64,000 nucleotides of DNA from Termitomyces sp. T153 (lineage: Eukaryota; Basidiomycota; Agaricomycetes; Agaricales; Lyophyllaceae), in the NCBI GenBank assembly GCA_018296165.2, contig JACKQL020000002.1, positions 744,001 through 808,000 of the forward strand, in the 5' to 3' direction. The translations under genes were made by a program, and so were the position numbers. Positions 11,393 through 23,559 of the stretch are shown in pieces; the first letter of the stretch is position 1; each line of letters starts with the position of its first letter. The notes beneath the pieces are model-generated. The model was not told the origin of the DNA. It did no database searches and was given only the letters and a program-made list of their open reading frames with translations.

Positions 11393-12684
11393 ATGGGAAT
11401 CGAATTTGGGTCCTTCAACTCTATCTGTGAGACTGCGGCGCTGGTTATATGTCCTCTCGTAGGAACAGATCAGGGTATCGAGCCAGCGTGCTACAGTAGA
11501 AATGTAGATGTAGGAGGGACACTGATATTCCAACCTTGTGCGTCCGTTGACTCGGAAACCAGAAAGTTATTGACTGATTTTCCCAAGCAACATGTTTCGT
11601 ACATATTGTCGCAATTATAATGACGGCTATTATGATATATCACATACGCTGCAAGTATACTGCAGTCGGTGAGTGCTAATCCGAATCTTGAACTGAAACT
11701 TGGCTGAACACCTGCAGGTCGGAAGGAAATTGTCACGTTCTTTTGGTTGTACGCAGTTATAGAATTGTTGGCCATGTTCCTTGACTCAGGAATCATACCC
11801 ACTGCCAATGTCACTTATCCAGTAAACGTCCAGTACCACAGTCACCGTACATCTCTAAACCTAATTTCTATAGTGGTTTGCTGCGGCTTACGCGGGTCTT
11901 GTCGCCGCAGCGTACACATGCCTTCTTATCAACGGTTTCGTCGGTTTCCAATTTGCAGAAGACGGTACACCGCTTTCTCTTTGGGTTCGTTCATGTTGAA
12001 TATTTGTCCAATTCCTTGTTACTAAAACTTCTCCAGTTCCTCCGCATCTCATGCCTCGTCATTTTCGGTCTCCAATTCTTCCTCGCCATTGCAACCTTCA
12101 AACAAATTGCCGGACTCAGCTTTAGCAAGCCGATTGCTCTCTGGATCATGTACATTCTCTGGCCGCTCGTATGCACTGTTATCTACATCATCTCCCAACT
12201 TGTCCTCGTCTTCCGCACTCTCGAAGATCGCTGGCCCATCGGCGACATCATATTCGGCACCGCTTTCTTCGCTATCGCGCAGGTCCTTCTTTTTGCTTTC
12301 AGTGTGACCATCTGCGACGCCATCAAGCACTACATCGATGGCCTGTTTTTCTTCACACTATGCATGCTGCTTAGCGTCATGATGGTGTACAAGTACTGGG
12401 ACAGTATCACTGTACGTTACTTCCCTCATTTTCAAACACTTTACTGACATCTTAAACAGAAAGAAGACCTCGAATTCTCCGTTGGCTCCAAAGCCGCCGT
12501 ATGGGAAGTCAAAGACCCACTTCTTGCAGCCAATCAATCCGATTACCCTGAAGAAGACGCAAGTAACTACCACGGTGGTGCACCTGCGTCGCTCGTCGGT
12601 GGTGTCAGTGGGCAGCAGCTCTATGGTGCGCCCACGCAAAAGGGAGCATATAGGGGTTATCCGCCGACTGACAATAGGTATTGA
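11393..12684 (+). CDS. CHS7: Chitin synthase export chaperone (Chs7 family)
   Basis: ER membrane chaperone needed for folding and export of class IV chitin synthase (Chs3 in yeast). Exons 11393-11537, 11588-11668, 11718-11821, 11874-11984, 12037-12411, 12460-12684 total 1041 nt, giving 346 residues; all introns are GT-AG and about 50 nt. Family landmarks: an N-terminal [20 protein letters not shown] with conserved Cys, [20 protein letters not shown], a series of hydrophobic segments ([66 protein letters not shown] and more), and a conserved C-terminal block [14 protein letters not shown] ... [16 protein letters not shown]. The tail (about 60 residues) is polar and variable, as usual. It is intact, and its length is normal for fungal Chs7. 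Confidence 0.93.
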
Positions 12685-13210
12685 GGTGAGGCATCGTATA
12701 TCAGACATACATCATTACAACATACATAAGGCATCACATATGCATACGTACGACTTGGGTACATCCACGGACTTGTTTCTTTTTATTTACTCATACAATC
12801 ACTACTTTGTGCGACATCAAGCGCGCTCTTTGTATACTTCACGAAATTTGTTAATTGCATCCCTTTTCGATCCGATGTCTCCCTTATAGATGTTGATTCA
12901 AAGAAGGATTCAAGATAAAATGTGATGAATTTTTGGGACTTGGACATTTGAATAGTGATGGTATTGGTACAGTGCATGAAGATGGATGAACATCAATTAA
13001 GGATAGGCGACAGCCATTCATAACGGGCATGCTTATGGCCCATCCTGATAGATATTTGATGGGTAATTCCGCTGACCAAGGGGTCTTACACTCGTCCATG
13101 TTGAAGATCGAGTAGCGGCGGCCTGGCAAGCAACATGGATGTCTGTCTATAGCCTTGATATGGCAGAGAGACAGACAACCAAACCGACGATGACCACACA
13201 AGGCCACAGC
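12685..13210. other. Convergent 3' intergenic region CHS7/PSD1
   Basis: A 526-bp spacer lies between two genes that end toward each other and should hold both 3' UTRs. No ORF with support. I did not find a convincing polyadenylation signal. Confidence 0.4.
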
Positions 13211-15069
13211 CTAATCGGCCTTGAGTTTCTGCGGCACATCCCCCAATCTCTCTCCAACCTTGACCTTCTGCCCTGCTTGTACCGCAAACTCAAAGTCCGC
13301 TGGTGCCTCAAAGACAAGGACAATCGTACTACCAAGGCAGAACCCACCCATCTCCTGTGCGGCGATGAGGGGCTGTCCGTTCAGGATAGGTGAGGCCGCG
13401 GAGTAGACAGCTTCAGAATAAGTGCCGGGTGGTGGGGGGCGCCCGCGGACATTTGTGCGGAGGGCCTAGCATGGACTTTAGTCTTGGGGGAGGAAGGGTA
13501 AGAGATAAAAAAAATGAGCATACCTGGTCGAAATTGAGGATGATGCTCCCGACGTTGGTGGCACCGACCGGGATCATGCTGAAGAAGCCGTGTTTCCATC
13601 GTCCGAGGAGCGCCACCCGTTCGTTTAGGACAAACAGGTTCTCAAGACGCTTGGCCATGTAGGGTGAAACCGAATACAGCTCGCCTAAAATGAAGAGTAA
13701 GTGAGATTGGAAAATCAAGGCCCACAAAAGACGATATTTACCAACGAAGTGTCGCCGCTTCTCGACGACCCACGCAGTCGGACTATGGAAGCGGTGGTAA
13801 TCTCCTGGCGCGAGGTATATCACGGAGAAAAAGAGTGCATTGCCAGGTTTGCAAGTTTTCCCTGAGGCACTCCTCCGTTTGTTCTCTGCCGAGGCTTTGA
13901 CACCCATCTCACGTGCAACAGATGCATCGTGCACCAATGTCTCCTGAATACTCTGCTCTGGTTCCACCGACGCGTCGACTTGGGCACCAAACTTCCTAGG
14001 GGGCGCACCCGGTTGGAGCGGGATATCCGAATCTGTCGTTGGGGTCGTTGTACCGCTTGTGGGGGTTGCGATTCCGATGAGTTGGTCCAAACTGTATTCA
14101 ATGCCGTTGACATTGGCGAATTCGCGGTCGTCGACGATACTCATGTCACGATTGTGGTATTCCGGCGGGGTAGAGATAACAGAAGCAGGGGAACCTGGGC
14201 GTTCCACGCCGAGAAGCGCGTCGAGGGAATAAGTGATACCCTTGACCTGTTCTACGCGAAGGTCCTTGATAGTACCGAAGTGGAGCATAGTACCGTCGGC
14301 GGGACTGACGAGGACAGCGGAATCGACGGGTCGTACACCTGGCTTTAGTTTGCGGTAGAAGAAAGCGCCGAGTGAGGGGTATGTGCTGAGATCCTCATGC
14401 TCAATTTCATCGAGGTTGCAACCAAATGCGAAAGCGTAGAGACGGAATCCCCATGGGCGGAACCAGACGGGAAGTTCGAGCGAGTTTACATAGCCCCAGA
14501 GTCGAGACATATTGCGCAAAGGTAGTGCACCAATTACATGTACCTGCTGCGGGATCAATGCATTGTATTGATCATCGAATAAAGTGTCCTCACATGCCAT
14601 GGCCCTTTCAACTTAATGATCTCCATGCCATCTTCGTCCACCTCCACCTCTTTTCTCGCCCTTTTTGCCTTTTTCCGGTACTGAATAGCAACCAAAAGCA
14701 GCGCACCGACCGCTAGCGGCAGTGGGTACCACTTTGTAGGCGTTTCCGTCCAAGCACTGATGATTTTCCCTAGGAAGAAGCAGATGAGGTGGCATTTTCG
14801 CATGAAAGAAGTCACACACGATAAAATGGTATAGATGCCGCAGACTTGGTATTCAGACCATTCGTACTTGACCCCTCACTACTTGGTCGTGTCGAGTAGT
14901 AGGCACGGCTGCGTACTGTTCTTATTAGCGCAGAGGTTTTGTTGGTGCTTTGTACCCAACACTTTGCAAACACTGACGAGGCCGATGCCGACGAAGCATT
15001 GAGGACTCTGGAAGCGGCATAGAGCGGCTTGCGCCCTTGAGAAAGGATCGACTTTCTGGAGAAGTGCAT
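13211..15069 (-). CDS. PSD1: Phosphatidylserine decarboxylase proenzyme, mitochondrial type
   Basis: Converts phosphatidylserine to phosphatidylethanolamine at the inner mitochondrial membrane. Exons 15069-14820, 14769-14594, 14546-13742, 13684-13524, 13465-13211 total 1647 nt, giving 548 residues. The N-terminus is Ser/Arg/Ala-rich ([14 protein letters not shown]...) as in a mitochondrial presequence, followed by a membrane segment ([15 protein letters not shown]). The catalytic domain has [61 protein letters not shown] and the C-terminal [16 protein letters not shown]. In this last motif the LGST Ser becomes the pyruvoyl group after self-cleavage between Gly and Ser. Between PADG and [11 protein letters not shown] lies a long insert carrying two similar motifs, [12 protein letters not shown] and [12 protein letters not shown]. 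The 57-nt intron 13685-13741 is open in frame, so its retention would add 19 residues. The acceptor of exon 3 could be three bases later. Confidence 0.93.
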
Positions 15070-18000
15070 AAGCCTCTATATGTGGGACATGAAAGAATGA
15101 TGTGGTGCGAACGCTCGGCTAACGGGCATACGTACAAATTCGGGTCGTGCGACCGGATGCGCAGAAACATCACGCGCGACATCTGTCCCGTTGACAAAGA
15201 TTTCTTCAGCATCGACAAAACACCGTCTCTCATGATAATCAGGGGAAAAAAATAAGATGCGGAACGATGATGTGTTGTCCGATGTGGAAGTCTCGGATCT
15301 CGGCACTGAAAGGCAAGAATAGATTGAAGAGAGGTAGCAATAAGATAGAACGTATGTATAGCGGACGATACACTACTACTACTCAGAGCAAGGCAAAAAC
15401 ACGAATGAGACGACCGCCGGTGGTAGTACGTACCCAAGGTTGTGATGACACGAACCATGATATAATAATTATCGCGTGCTATGTATATAAATCTGATGAG
15501 ATCAGTAGGCCTCAACTTGAACCCTCAACTTGAACGTTCACTAACTTATGTATGGTGGCAACGGTAGAGATACGATACTGGGGCTACCTATTCAAGCTGT
15601 ACTATTATGTATGACAACCAGCTAGAGGCAACCAATAATACGCCGCATGCGAAGGAAAATTTATGACCTTACCGGGATTCAAGATACAGCAACGCAACGT
15701 GGTAAGCAGTGCTATATATTTTCGCCATATCGAATACATTTTACAGAATCAAGAATTTCGGTTCAAAGTCACCCACGTGAATGCGAGAATATGGCTCTCT
15801 CAGCAGCGCAGTGCCATTGGATTACCTTCTTATCTGTCAGGTGTTGCTCGAAATATCCTTCCCGCGCGACTACTCTTGTCTAGGTGTCGAGGTTGTTTCC
15901 AGTAAGACCTTTCCAGTGACACGTTGAACCGGTCCGATTAACACACTGGCAGGCTACTGGCAGGCATGCCGAGCCTCGTACCCACATTAATCCCGTTACA
16001 TCGATAAAGGCCAAGTAAGTAGCTACTTGGTAGCAAGGCTTTGGGCACTGGGCAGCACCCGCCCTCCTGTTTTCTCCCGCTATGAAGTTTTGGAGAGCCA
16101 AAATGACGAGATATCCACGCTTTCGTTTAGTGTCTGATCTTAGTCCGAATTACGTCTCTGGTAAACTTCTTGAATGCTATCAGTGTCCATCACTCTTTCT
16201 CAATGGGCAACTTGAGGTTGAACCCTGTGCTTGTCTATACTTACACACACCATCTTGTCAAATCAGGATACGACACTACACTGGAGACTTCCATAATTCC
16301 GAGCTTCCAGGAAACTGCCATCTCATTCAACGTTCAGAATAGCTTCCCGCTACCATAATATCGATGATGCTGTTCCATGCTTCACCTGACTGCAATGTAC
16401 GTGGTTGGTGGCGGGATGGCTAAGCCTCGATTCGGACCCCCTTTACTCCTAGCGGCGGAGAAGACAACTTTACTTTGTTTGGTATCCATCTCTCCAAGGA
16501 AGATACATCTCTATTCACCAGTGCTGCGCTACATACACTGAGTTTCGACTCGTATATTAGAACCATCGTGGTACAGAAAAGATGCGTAGCACGTTGCACT
16601 TCTAAACTGGCAAATTTCGAGCCCGCACTGGATTGGGAGACGAAATCTCAGTATTGCGGCCGCTCTTCTACCGATCATCCAGGACTTCGTTGCGGTGTAC
16701 CGAGTGAGGTAAGCCTTTTGGCACTTAACGCCGCTTCTCCTTCGCGACAACTTGAAAGGAGCACTGCTCTGCCTGTCCATAACACGTCAACTCCTCTCAG
16801 CCTGAATCTCTGCGCTCTGGACGTAGCTTCAAGCCACTTACCAAACTACCTGGATCATGCATATCGATGCCAAAGGCTTTCCGCGTACGTACGGATGGTC
16901 CTGAGCTTCTCAAATGCATGCGGCCCTACGTATACCGAACTGATTGAAATCTGTCTCTGGGCCCCAGATCTCTATTTCTAGAAACTCAAACCTCATCCAC
17001 TCAAAGCCTGAAGTAGTGAGCGATGTCTTTTGACATCAACCTTTCCACGGACGATAGCCCTTCGACGTAGCCGGCGGCAGGGTGACCGAACTTGAACTTG
17101 GTCCATAAGAGCCCCCTTACTGACCGTTGATGAGATGGAAGCGTTCTAGATCTTACCTCAGTATTCGTGTTCGATACGCCCAGGGTAGCTGCGCGGAGTA
17201 TGCGTGCAATGGTCAGAGTTTGCTATTTGAGTAAAATCTTTCACAACTTCCCATGATGAAAGCTAATCTACGGAACTCCCCGATCGAATTGGTCCATTGA
17301 GTACATCGATCTCATTCTTCAAGACTGGACTTGCTGCAGACAAAAGATATTCACTCAAGACAACAAGTTACGAAACGCCACTGGAGGAACGTTATGTCGA
17401 TTTGGAGATATTGCCATTCCAAATCATAGTTCACAGATTGAAGCTTCAATTCCTCCGATGCTGACACTCGAAATTCTTGTACACGTATCAGAGGTGTTAC
17501 TATACCTTTCATACAAGCATCTTTGTCTCTGCCGTCACTACTGATGACTGACGACAAATCCTATTTAATCGTGAAAGTACGGAGTCTTCCAGCTCATAAT
17601 TTGAACGGAAGCATCATAATTGTTCCCGACCATCTCAGTAGCGCCAGGAGGAAGAATGTTAAGTCCTCCTTCTAGCCCAAAGGAGACCTCTCGAAGGGAA
17701 CACCAGGGTATAGCCGACCACATTCGAAGAGACCAGAGTCTAAGTGAAAGCTTTCTTGACACACTCATAAGTTACCCAGTTCAAGCAAGTCAGAGTAGGT
17801 AAGTCGGACAATTCCAGCTGTGATCAGCTTACTCATCGGCGTTTCATAGCGAGCACTTGCACTAGTATGGCTACGGGCCAATGTAACGTCAATCTAAAGC
17901 CCATGAAGCCCAGGGAGCATTGGATTGTTCATCAGCGATAACTTAGATTAGAGACGCCTAATGCAAGTCACTCGGGGCCAGGTCCTAATACATCACAATC

Positions 18001-19320
18001 CTCACTGAGTAGCTGGGGGCGCTATACCACCTGACTCCGGCCTTGTCCGGACAACGTATATTCTACACCCACGATCTTGATCTTGATTGTTCGCTATGCT
18101 TGCTCCAAATGCTCTCGATTCAACTGCTGTCGTAACCGACGAGGTTCCTCATGAGTGGTTTTAGTTCCAACTCCACCCGATACTGTGTAAATTCCGTCAC
18201 GGCTAACTTTGTTCCGGTCATTCCATGGACACATTATTTGGAGAGGGTAGATAGGCCCTGTCCAACTTTTTTCGTGTTTTACAAAAACAGCCGCTGATGG
18301 CTCTTCATCGGACAGAAGTCATATACACATGTGCTAACTGAGAAGACGAGATTGATATTCTTGGACTTTCGATACCACGTCAATTTCCATTGCAGCCGAC
18401 ATCTCAAGAAGTAATCACTTTGTCATTCAGCTGATTATCACTTGTACGCCACTTTAAGGCGGTCCCCTGACGGCCGCGGAGTTTCATCTAGGGGACACTG
18501 GGACCCAGCACCTGGATGTATGGTCTAATGTCTTGTTGATACGTCTCAGCTTCATATGTACGGATTGCCATCCCACAACATGCTAGTGGTCTCTTTCTAT
18601 TTCCTCCAGCTTCAAGTCGTCTAGTTGATAGCACACTTTTACGATCCCCTCAACATCTTATTTGCGAATGAAGGGTGACTCCAGGTATACCCGTGCACAT
18701 GCCCACCCACGTCAGGATTTGAATACCCGGCTTCAAAAGGCCTTTAGCCGCTCTAATGTTCAGGTTCGCTTCTCTAAACGGCGGCCGTAATGGAAAACCC
18801 AAAGATATTCTCACCGGATCTGGAACGCTGCGGAGTGCGTTAGAAAAATAAATCACATCAAAGTGGAAAATGCACACCCATCGAATTTTTGAACAACTCT
18901 TGGCATTCCAATATGTATGCGGGTGTGGTGCGGAAACAATAAGTTCTCGGATACGTTGAAACCATCACCCCAGTTCTTTGTTCTTCGTTTGTTCTCTATC
19001 AATACGACAGGTGTAAGACGACATCGCGTAGACTCTTAGATAACACGACATAGGGCTATGCCCAACGGGTATAGGAATATATCATCACACCATATTGGGT
19101 GTTCGTTGGCCTTTCCTTATCCGAAACGCCTTGTTCTGTTTTTCTTTCCCCCGAGGTACAAGATCGTGCTCTACTAGAACTCAGGCAATATCACAAGACT
19201 AACGATGACGTTATACAGTGTGTGTGAATTTGCTCACAATCCGTGAGGTTGGATTCATGAGCAAGTCCGGATCGGGCTTTCAACTCGGTACGATGTTCGC
19301 CCCGAGTGCGTAAATTAGTA
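15070..19320. other. Gene-poor region upstream of PSD1
   Basis: The first few hundred bases should hold the PSD1 promoter. In the remaining 4 kb I find no ORF with family support and no repeat structure visible by eye. The longest plus frame (16475-16981, 168 codons) has no recognisable domain, and base composition there does not differ from its surroundings. It may be decayed sequence or contain noncoding transcripts, which I cannot judge. Confidence 0.4.
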
Positions 19321-19620
19321 GTAGAAACTACAGTTTTTTTTTGTCTCGGTACGAGGACTGAGGATCAATTGTCATTTTTTATACTTGCGCGAATATAGTA
19401 CATCTAGCACTGAGGATCAATTGTAATTTTTATACTTGTGTGCGAATAGAGTCCATCCATGTACGATGTAATAGTTCAGTATCAACTACAGTTTTCTTTT
19501 CGCCTCATCACGAGGACTGAGGATCAATCGTCATTTTTTATACTTGTGCGAATATAGTAGCACATCTATCAATTATCATTTTTATACTTGTATGCGAATA
19601 TAGTACATCCATGTACGATC
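19321..19620 (+). repeat. Two-level tandem repeat (159-bp unit, about 53-bp subunits)
   Basis: The motif CTGAGGATCAATTGTCATTT followed by TATACTTG..GCGAATATAGTACATC occurs at 19358, 19410 and 19517 and in shortened form near 19568. Spacing between first and third is 159 bp, and each half ends in CCATGTACGAT. This is an older duplication of a pair of about 53-bp subunits. Confidence 0.7.
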
Positions 19621-21599
19621 CAGCTTCACCATTCGACGGGGGTAACGAGTAAGAAGGATATCCACGTATACGTATACGCATAAGCAATCAAGCAAGCAAG
19701 CAAGAATGAATCAATACCACGTCAATGCGATCACAGCACCTTCTTCTATACATACTCATCTGAAACTCGGCTTCAAGGCAGAAATAATAAGCAGAAGTCA
19801 AATTTAAGACGCCAAGCGGCAACACTCTTCAGTCCGTCCAGATCTACGTTGTATCATTCTACAAATGCAAAAAGATTTCGGTGCTCAGAAACATGATTGA
19901 TTCCTCGGAGCGAGTTGATTGATCCTGGAAGGGAACGAGCTGTCATCCGACCGACCGAACGTCCGCGAACCGGGACGTTCAAACATCACTAATTGAGTGA
20001 TTCTAATCATGATGGGGATGTGTACGCGTGCCCGTGATGAACAATCATGACGTTGGTCTTGTCTCGCAGGGGGTGAGAGACTCAAGCTATGCCAAGAGAG
20101 GCTCATAAACCGCGGCAAGGGGCATATATGGATGCTTCAGCCACGGGCGGGCAGCTCGACTCGGGTGCGGGTGTTCGCAACTACATTGTGTGCGTGCGTG
20201 CGTGCGTAAAGAGAAGGTCTCAATTACTCACACTGTACATACATACATACATACATACATATCCGACGTCAAACCGACTTGGTACAGGATTCTAATTCAA
20301 ATACTGTCTGTCCGTGGTGTGAGTAAGTAAGAACCTCGCACCGTTTCGACCGACGACTCGGTTTGTGCATTGATCATGATTGATGCATGATGCATGATGG
20401 GGCCGCATCTGTCTCAACCTATTTTTGAAGTATTAAGTATTATAATTACCGTTGTCCTCCAGGGCCAAGTCTGTTTTAGGAAAGTCGGCAGCAATTTCCG
20501 AGGTGTGTTGGGGTCCTGGAACCTTGTGACATCGAACTTCATTACCCCTCATCCACAATTTCCCTCTAACTGCATCCCCACATAATTCAATGGGAGGGAA
20601 AACAAACCAGAGCTTATGTTTTCCTTGTTGTTGATATGATGATGATGGATTCCTATACCCACTGGGGCCGAGTCCTCTGTCGGGTTCTACTGGTAGCTAA
20701 GATTCTACTTTTCTACATAGTACCGCTGTCGTAGTGCACGTTCTCTATTCTATCGGCTCCCCACTTACGTGGGCACCTTACAAGTCCACCACTTTTGCCA
20801 GCTCGCAACGCTGTCTTCCATACGCAGGGCAGTGGAGCAGGTAAGTGTTCAACTGTTTTGTCACTCTGGTTGCACACCTTGCAGGTGGGCGACTCAGCTC
20901 TCTCGAATCAATACAAGTAATGGTTTAGGGGACAGTGTCCAGTCCACAACTGCATGAGGATCGATGCATGTCATCTCGGGATGGCCGCCAACATCTGAAT
21001 AATGCCCTTCATGTTCAGTGCCTTGGGATCAACAGCTTTCATGAAAGTCTCTTAAACCTGGGCAAGGCCTCTATTGAGAGATCTCTGTAAGAATAAGAAT
21101 GGTATACCCCACAGTTCCATTTCTTTCCCCTCGGCTGCCCGTTTCGCCTCCCTGTATGTTTTCCTTGTTGATTGTCATTTCCTTGCTTATTGCTTATGTC
21201 CAGAACAATAATCCCATAAGGCAGTGAAAGTGAAAATCCTGCAGATACTTCCAAGGTTCCTTTTCTGAATGAATTAACAAAAAACGTAAGAGAAATAGAT
21301 AGTAAATCTAGCTGAAAAAAAAAAAACAAAAAACCAAAGCATTCCTCCTCTCTCATGTCAGAGATTATCATATATATAACACATTATCATAAAACTCTCG
21401 ACACACACATCTCTGGTACCAATGTATCAGGTATATAAAATACATATATCTCAACCTAGACGATAACTGCTCGGTCGGATATACTAGGGGCTTCGTGACC
21501 AAATAGTGCGTGACAGATATCGTGTGACAGATATTGACATCAAGACCCCATCAACTGGAATCGGACATGCGGAAGGAAAAAAGTAGACCTGAACCTGAC
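19621..21599. other. Gene-poor region with microsatellites
   Basis: Contains a (CATA)n run at about 20237-20260 and short GCAAG repeats near 19690. No ORF with support. The minus frame 21039-21371 has a poly-A/T-derived phenylalanine run and no domain. Confidence 0.4.
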
Positions 21600-23450
21600 T
21601 GTGGTAAGAGGTAGACAGACAATGGTAAGTATATATTATGTATGTACTTGTCTATGTATTCGTTCATTGAAGAAGCGGATTGTGATCATGATTGTGATCA
21701 TGATCATCCTGTCTGCATTTTTTATTACTTTTACTTTTACTTCGAGTGAGTTTACTTTACCCAACGGGGAGCAAAAAACTTGTGTGCGTGCATTACATGC
21801 GTTACCTGAATTACATGAATTCATGGGCGATAAGGAGCTGGTGGGGGAGGGGGGGGAGGGGGTGACGTATGGTATATCTTTGAGACGACTTCTAGAACAC
21901 ACATACACAAGTAACGAAAAAATTCCCGACGTACAAAAGACTTCATCCAGTGTACCGACGATCCGAGTTGCGGCACGGAACGCAAGGTCGGCGTCGGAGT
22001 AAGGTGCGTACCGGAATAGAATAGGCTAAGCTAGGCTAAGCAGCGCTGGTTGATCAGTCGGCACACATATATGTATGTATGTATGGATGGATGGACGTAT
22101 GGATGGAGGGAGCCTCCAACGTAACAACATTATTCTTTATTTTTTATACTTTATTCATGGCAATGAGAGCGGCGGACGTATAGTATACAATGCCCATGCC
22201 CATGCCCATACATACATACATACATACATACGTACTGCTAGACCCCCGGTCGCGGGGTTAGGGTGTACATGCAAAACCGTAAGTAAGTAAGAATGTGATT
22301 CTACCCGCCGTGGCAGAAAGAATTGACGACATTTTTATAATGAATTCTGAAAAAATTCCTGACGTACAAAAGACTTCAGCCAGATGTTTTTTATACCGAC
22401 GATCCGAGTGCGGCACGGAACGCAAACGTGAACGCGAGTCGGTGTCGGCGTCGGCATCGGCGTCGGAGTAAGGGTGCGTGCACCGGAATAGAATCAGCCA
22501 AGCTAGGCTAAGCAGTGCTGCAGGGAGCCTCCAACGTTACAACATTATTCTTTATTCTTTATTCTTTATCCTTTATTCATGGGATGAGAGCGGCGGACAT
22601 ATACATACATGCCCATGCCCATACATACCGCTAGACCCCCGGTTGCGGGGTTAGGGTGTACGTGCAAGACTGTAAGTAAGAATGTGATCTTACAGTACTG
22701 ATACCCGCCGTGGCAGAGAGAATTGACGACATTATTGTTATTATGAATTCAGATTCAGATTCAGATTCAAATTGAAATGGACAGGCGGAGAGAAAAAACC
22801 TGACCCCTGGTAGAGGTAGACAGACAATGGACCAATGGACAATGGTAATTATATATTATATATTATAATTCTATAGCCAGGAAGTATGTATGTACTCGTG
22901 TATACTACGTTCATTGCATTGGAGAAGCGGATTGTGATCATGATTGTGATCATGATCATCCTGTCTGTACTTTTTGTTACTTTTACTTCGGGGGGGGGGG
23001 GGGTTGGGGGGGTGACGTATACTATATCTTTGAGACGACTTCTAGAACACACATACACAAGTAACGAAAAAATTCCCGACGTACAAAAGACTTCAGCCAG
23101 ATGTTTTTTATACGATGCTCCGAGGTGCGGCACGGAACGCGAACGCAAGTCGGAGTCGGAGTAAGGGTGCGTATGCACCGGAATTAGAATAGGCTAAGCA
23201 GCGCTGGTTGGTCGGTCGGCACACATGTATGTATGGATGGAGGGGGAGCCTCAACGTAACAACATTATTGGGATGAGAGCGGCGGACGTACAGTATACAA
23301 TGCCCATACATACATACATACCGCTAGACCCCCGGTCGCGGGGTTAGGGTGTACATGCAACACCGTAAGTAAGTAAGTAAGAATGTGATCTACCCGCCGT
23401 GGCAGAGAGAATTGACGACATTATTGTTATTGTTATTATGAATTCAGAAT
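21600..23450 (+). repeat. Three diverged tandem copies of a 400-700 bp unit
   Basis: Three copies can be followed by shared blocks. GAAAAAATTCC.GACGTACAAA occurs at about 21915, 22349 and 23065; GCTAGACCCCCGGT.GCGGGG followed by TTAGGGTGTAC lies in each; and CCCGCCGTGGCAGA occurs at 22304, 22704 and 23393. The first and third copies also share GCGGATTGTGATCATGATTG, which the middle copy lacks. The middle copy is therefore shorter (about 400 bp against about 690 bp). Units are decorated with (CATA)n, (GTAA)n, (GGAT)n and a poly-G run (22991-23004). No reading frame is kept between copies, so this is non-coding tandem duplication. Confidence 0.8.
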
Positions 23451-23466
23451 CAATTTCAGAATCAGC

Positions 23467-23550
23467 GCGGGTCGGGTCGGGTCGGGTCGGGTCGGGTCGG
23501 TGGGAGAAGTGAGCCTGCCGGACGGACGGACGGACGGGGGCAGACGGGCG
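23467..23550 (+). repeat. (GGGTC)n followed by (GGAC)n and poly-G
   Basis: GGGTC is repeated six times from 23467, followed by GGACGGACGGACGGACGG (about 23519-23537) and a run of nine G near 23552. Four or more closely spaced GGG triplets on the plus strand meet the usual sequence rule for a potential G-quadruplex. Confidence 0.6.
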
Positions 23551-23559
23551 GGGGGGGGG

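Noticed and set aside
16475..16981. 168-codon plus ORF in the gene-poor region
   Set aside because: No recognisable family, no splice-like structure or similar ORF nearby, and no composition change; probably chance.
22253..22268. GGGGTTAGGGTG, telomere-like TTAGGG
   Set aside because: Only one TTAGGG per duplicated unit and no array, so it is not a telomere or an interstitial telomeric tract.
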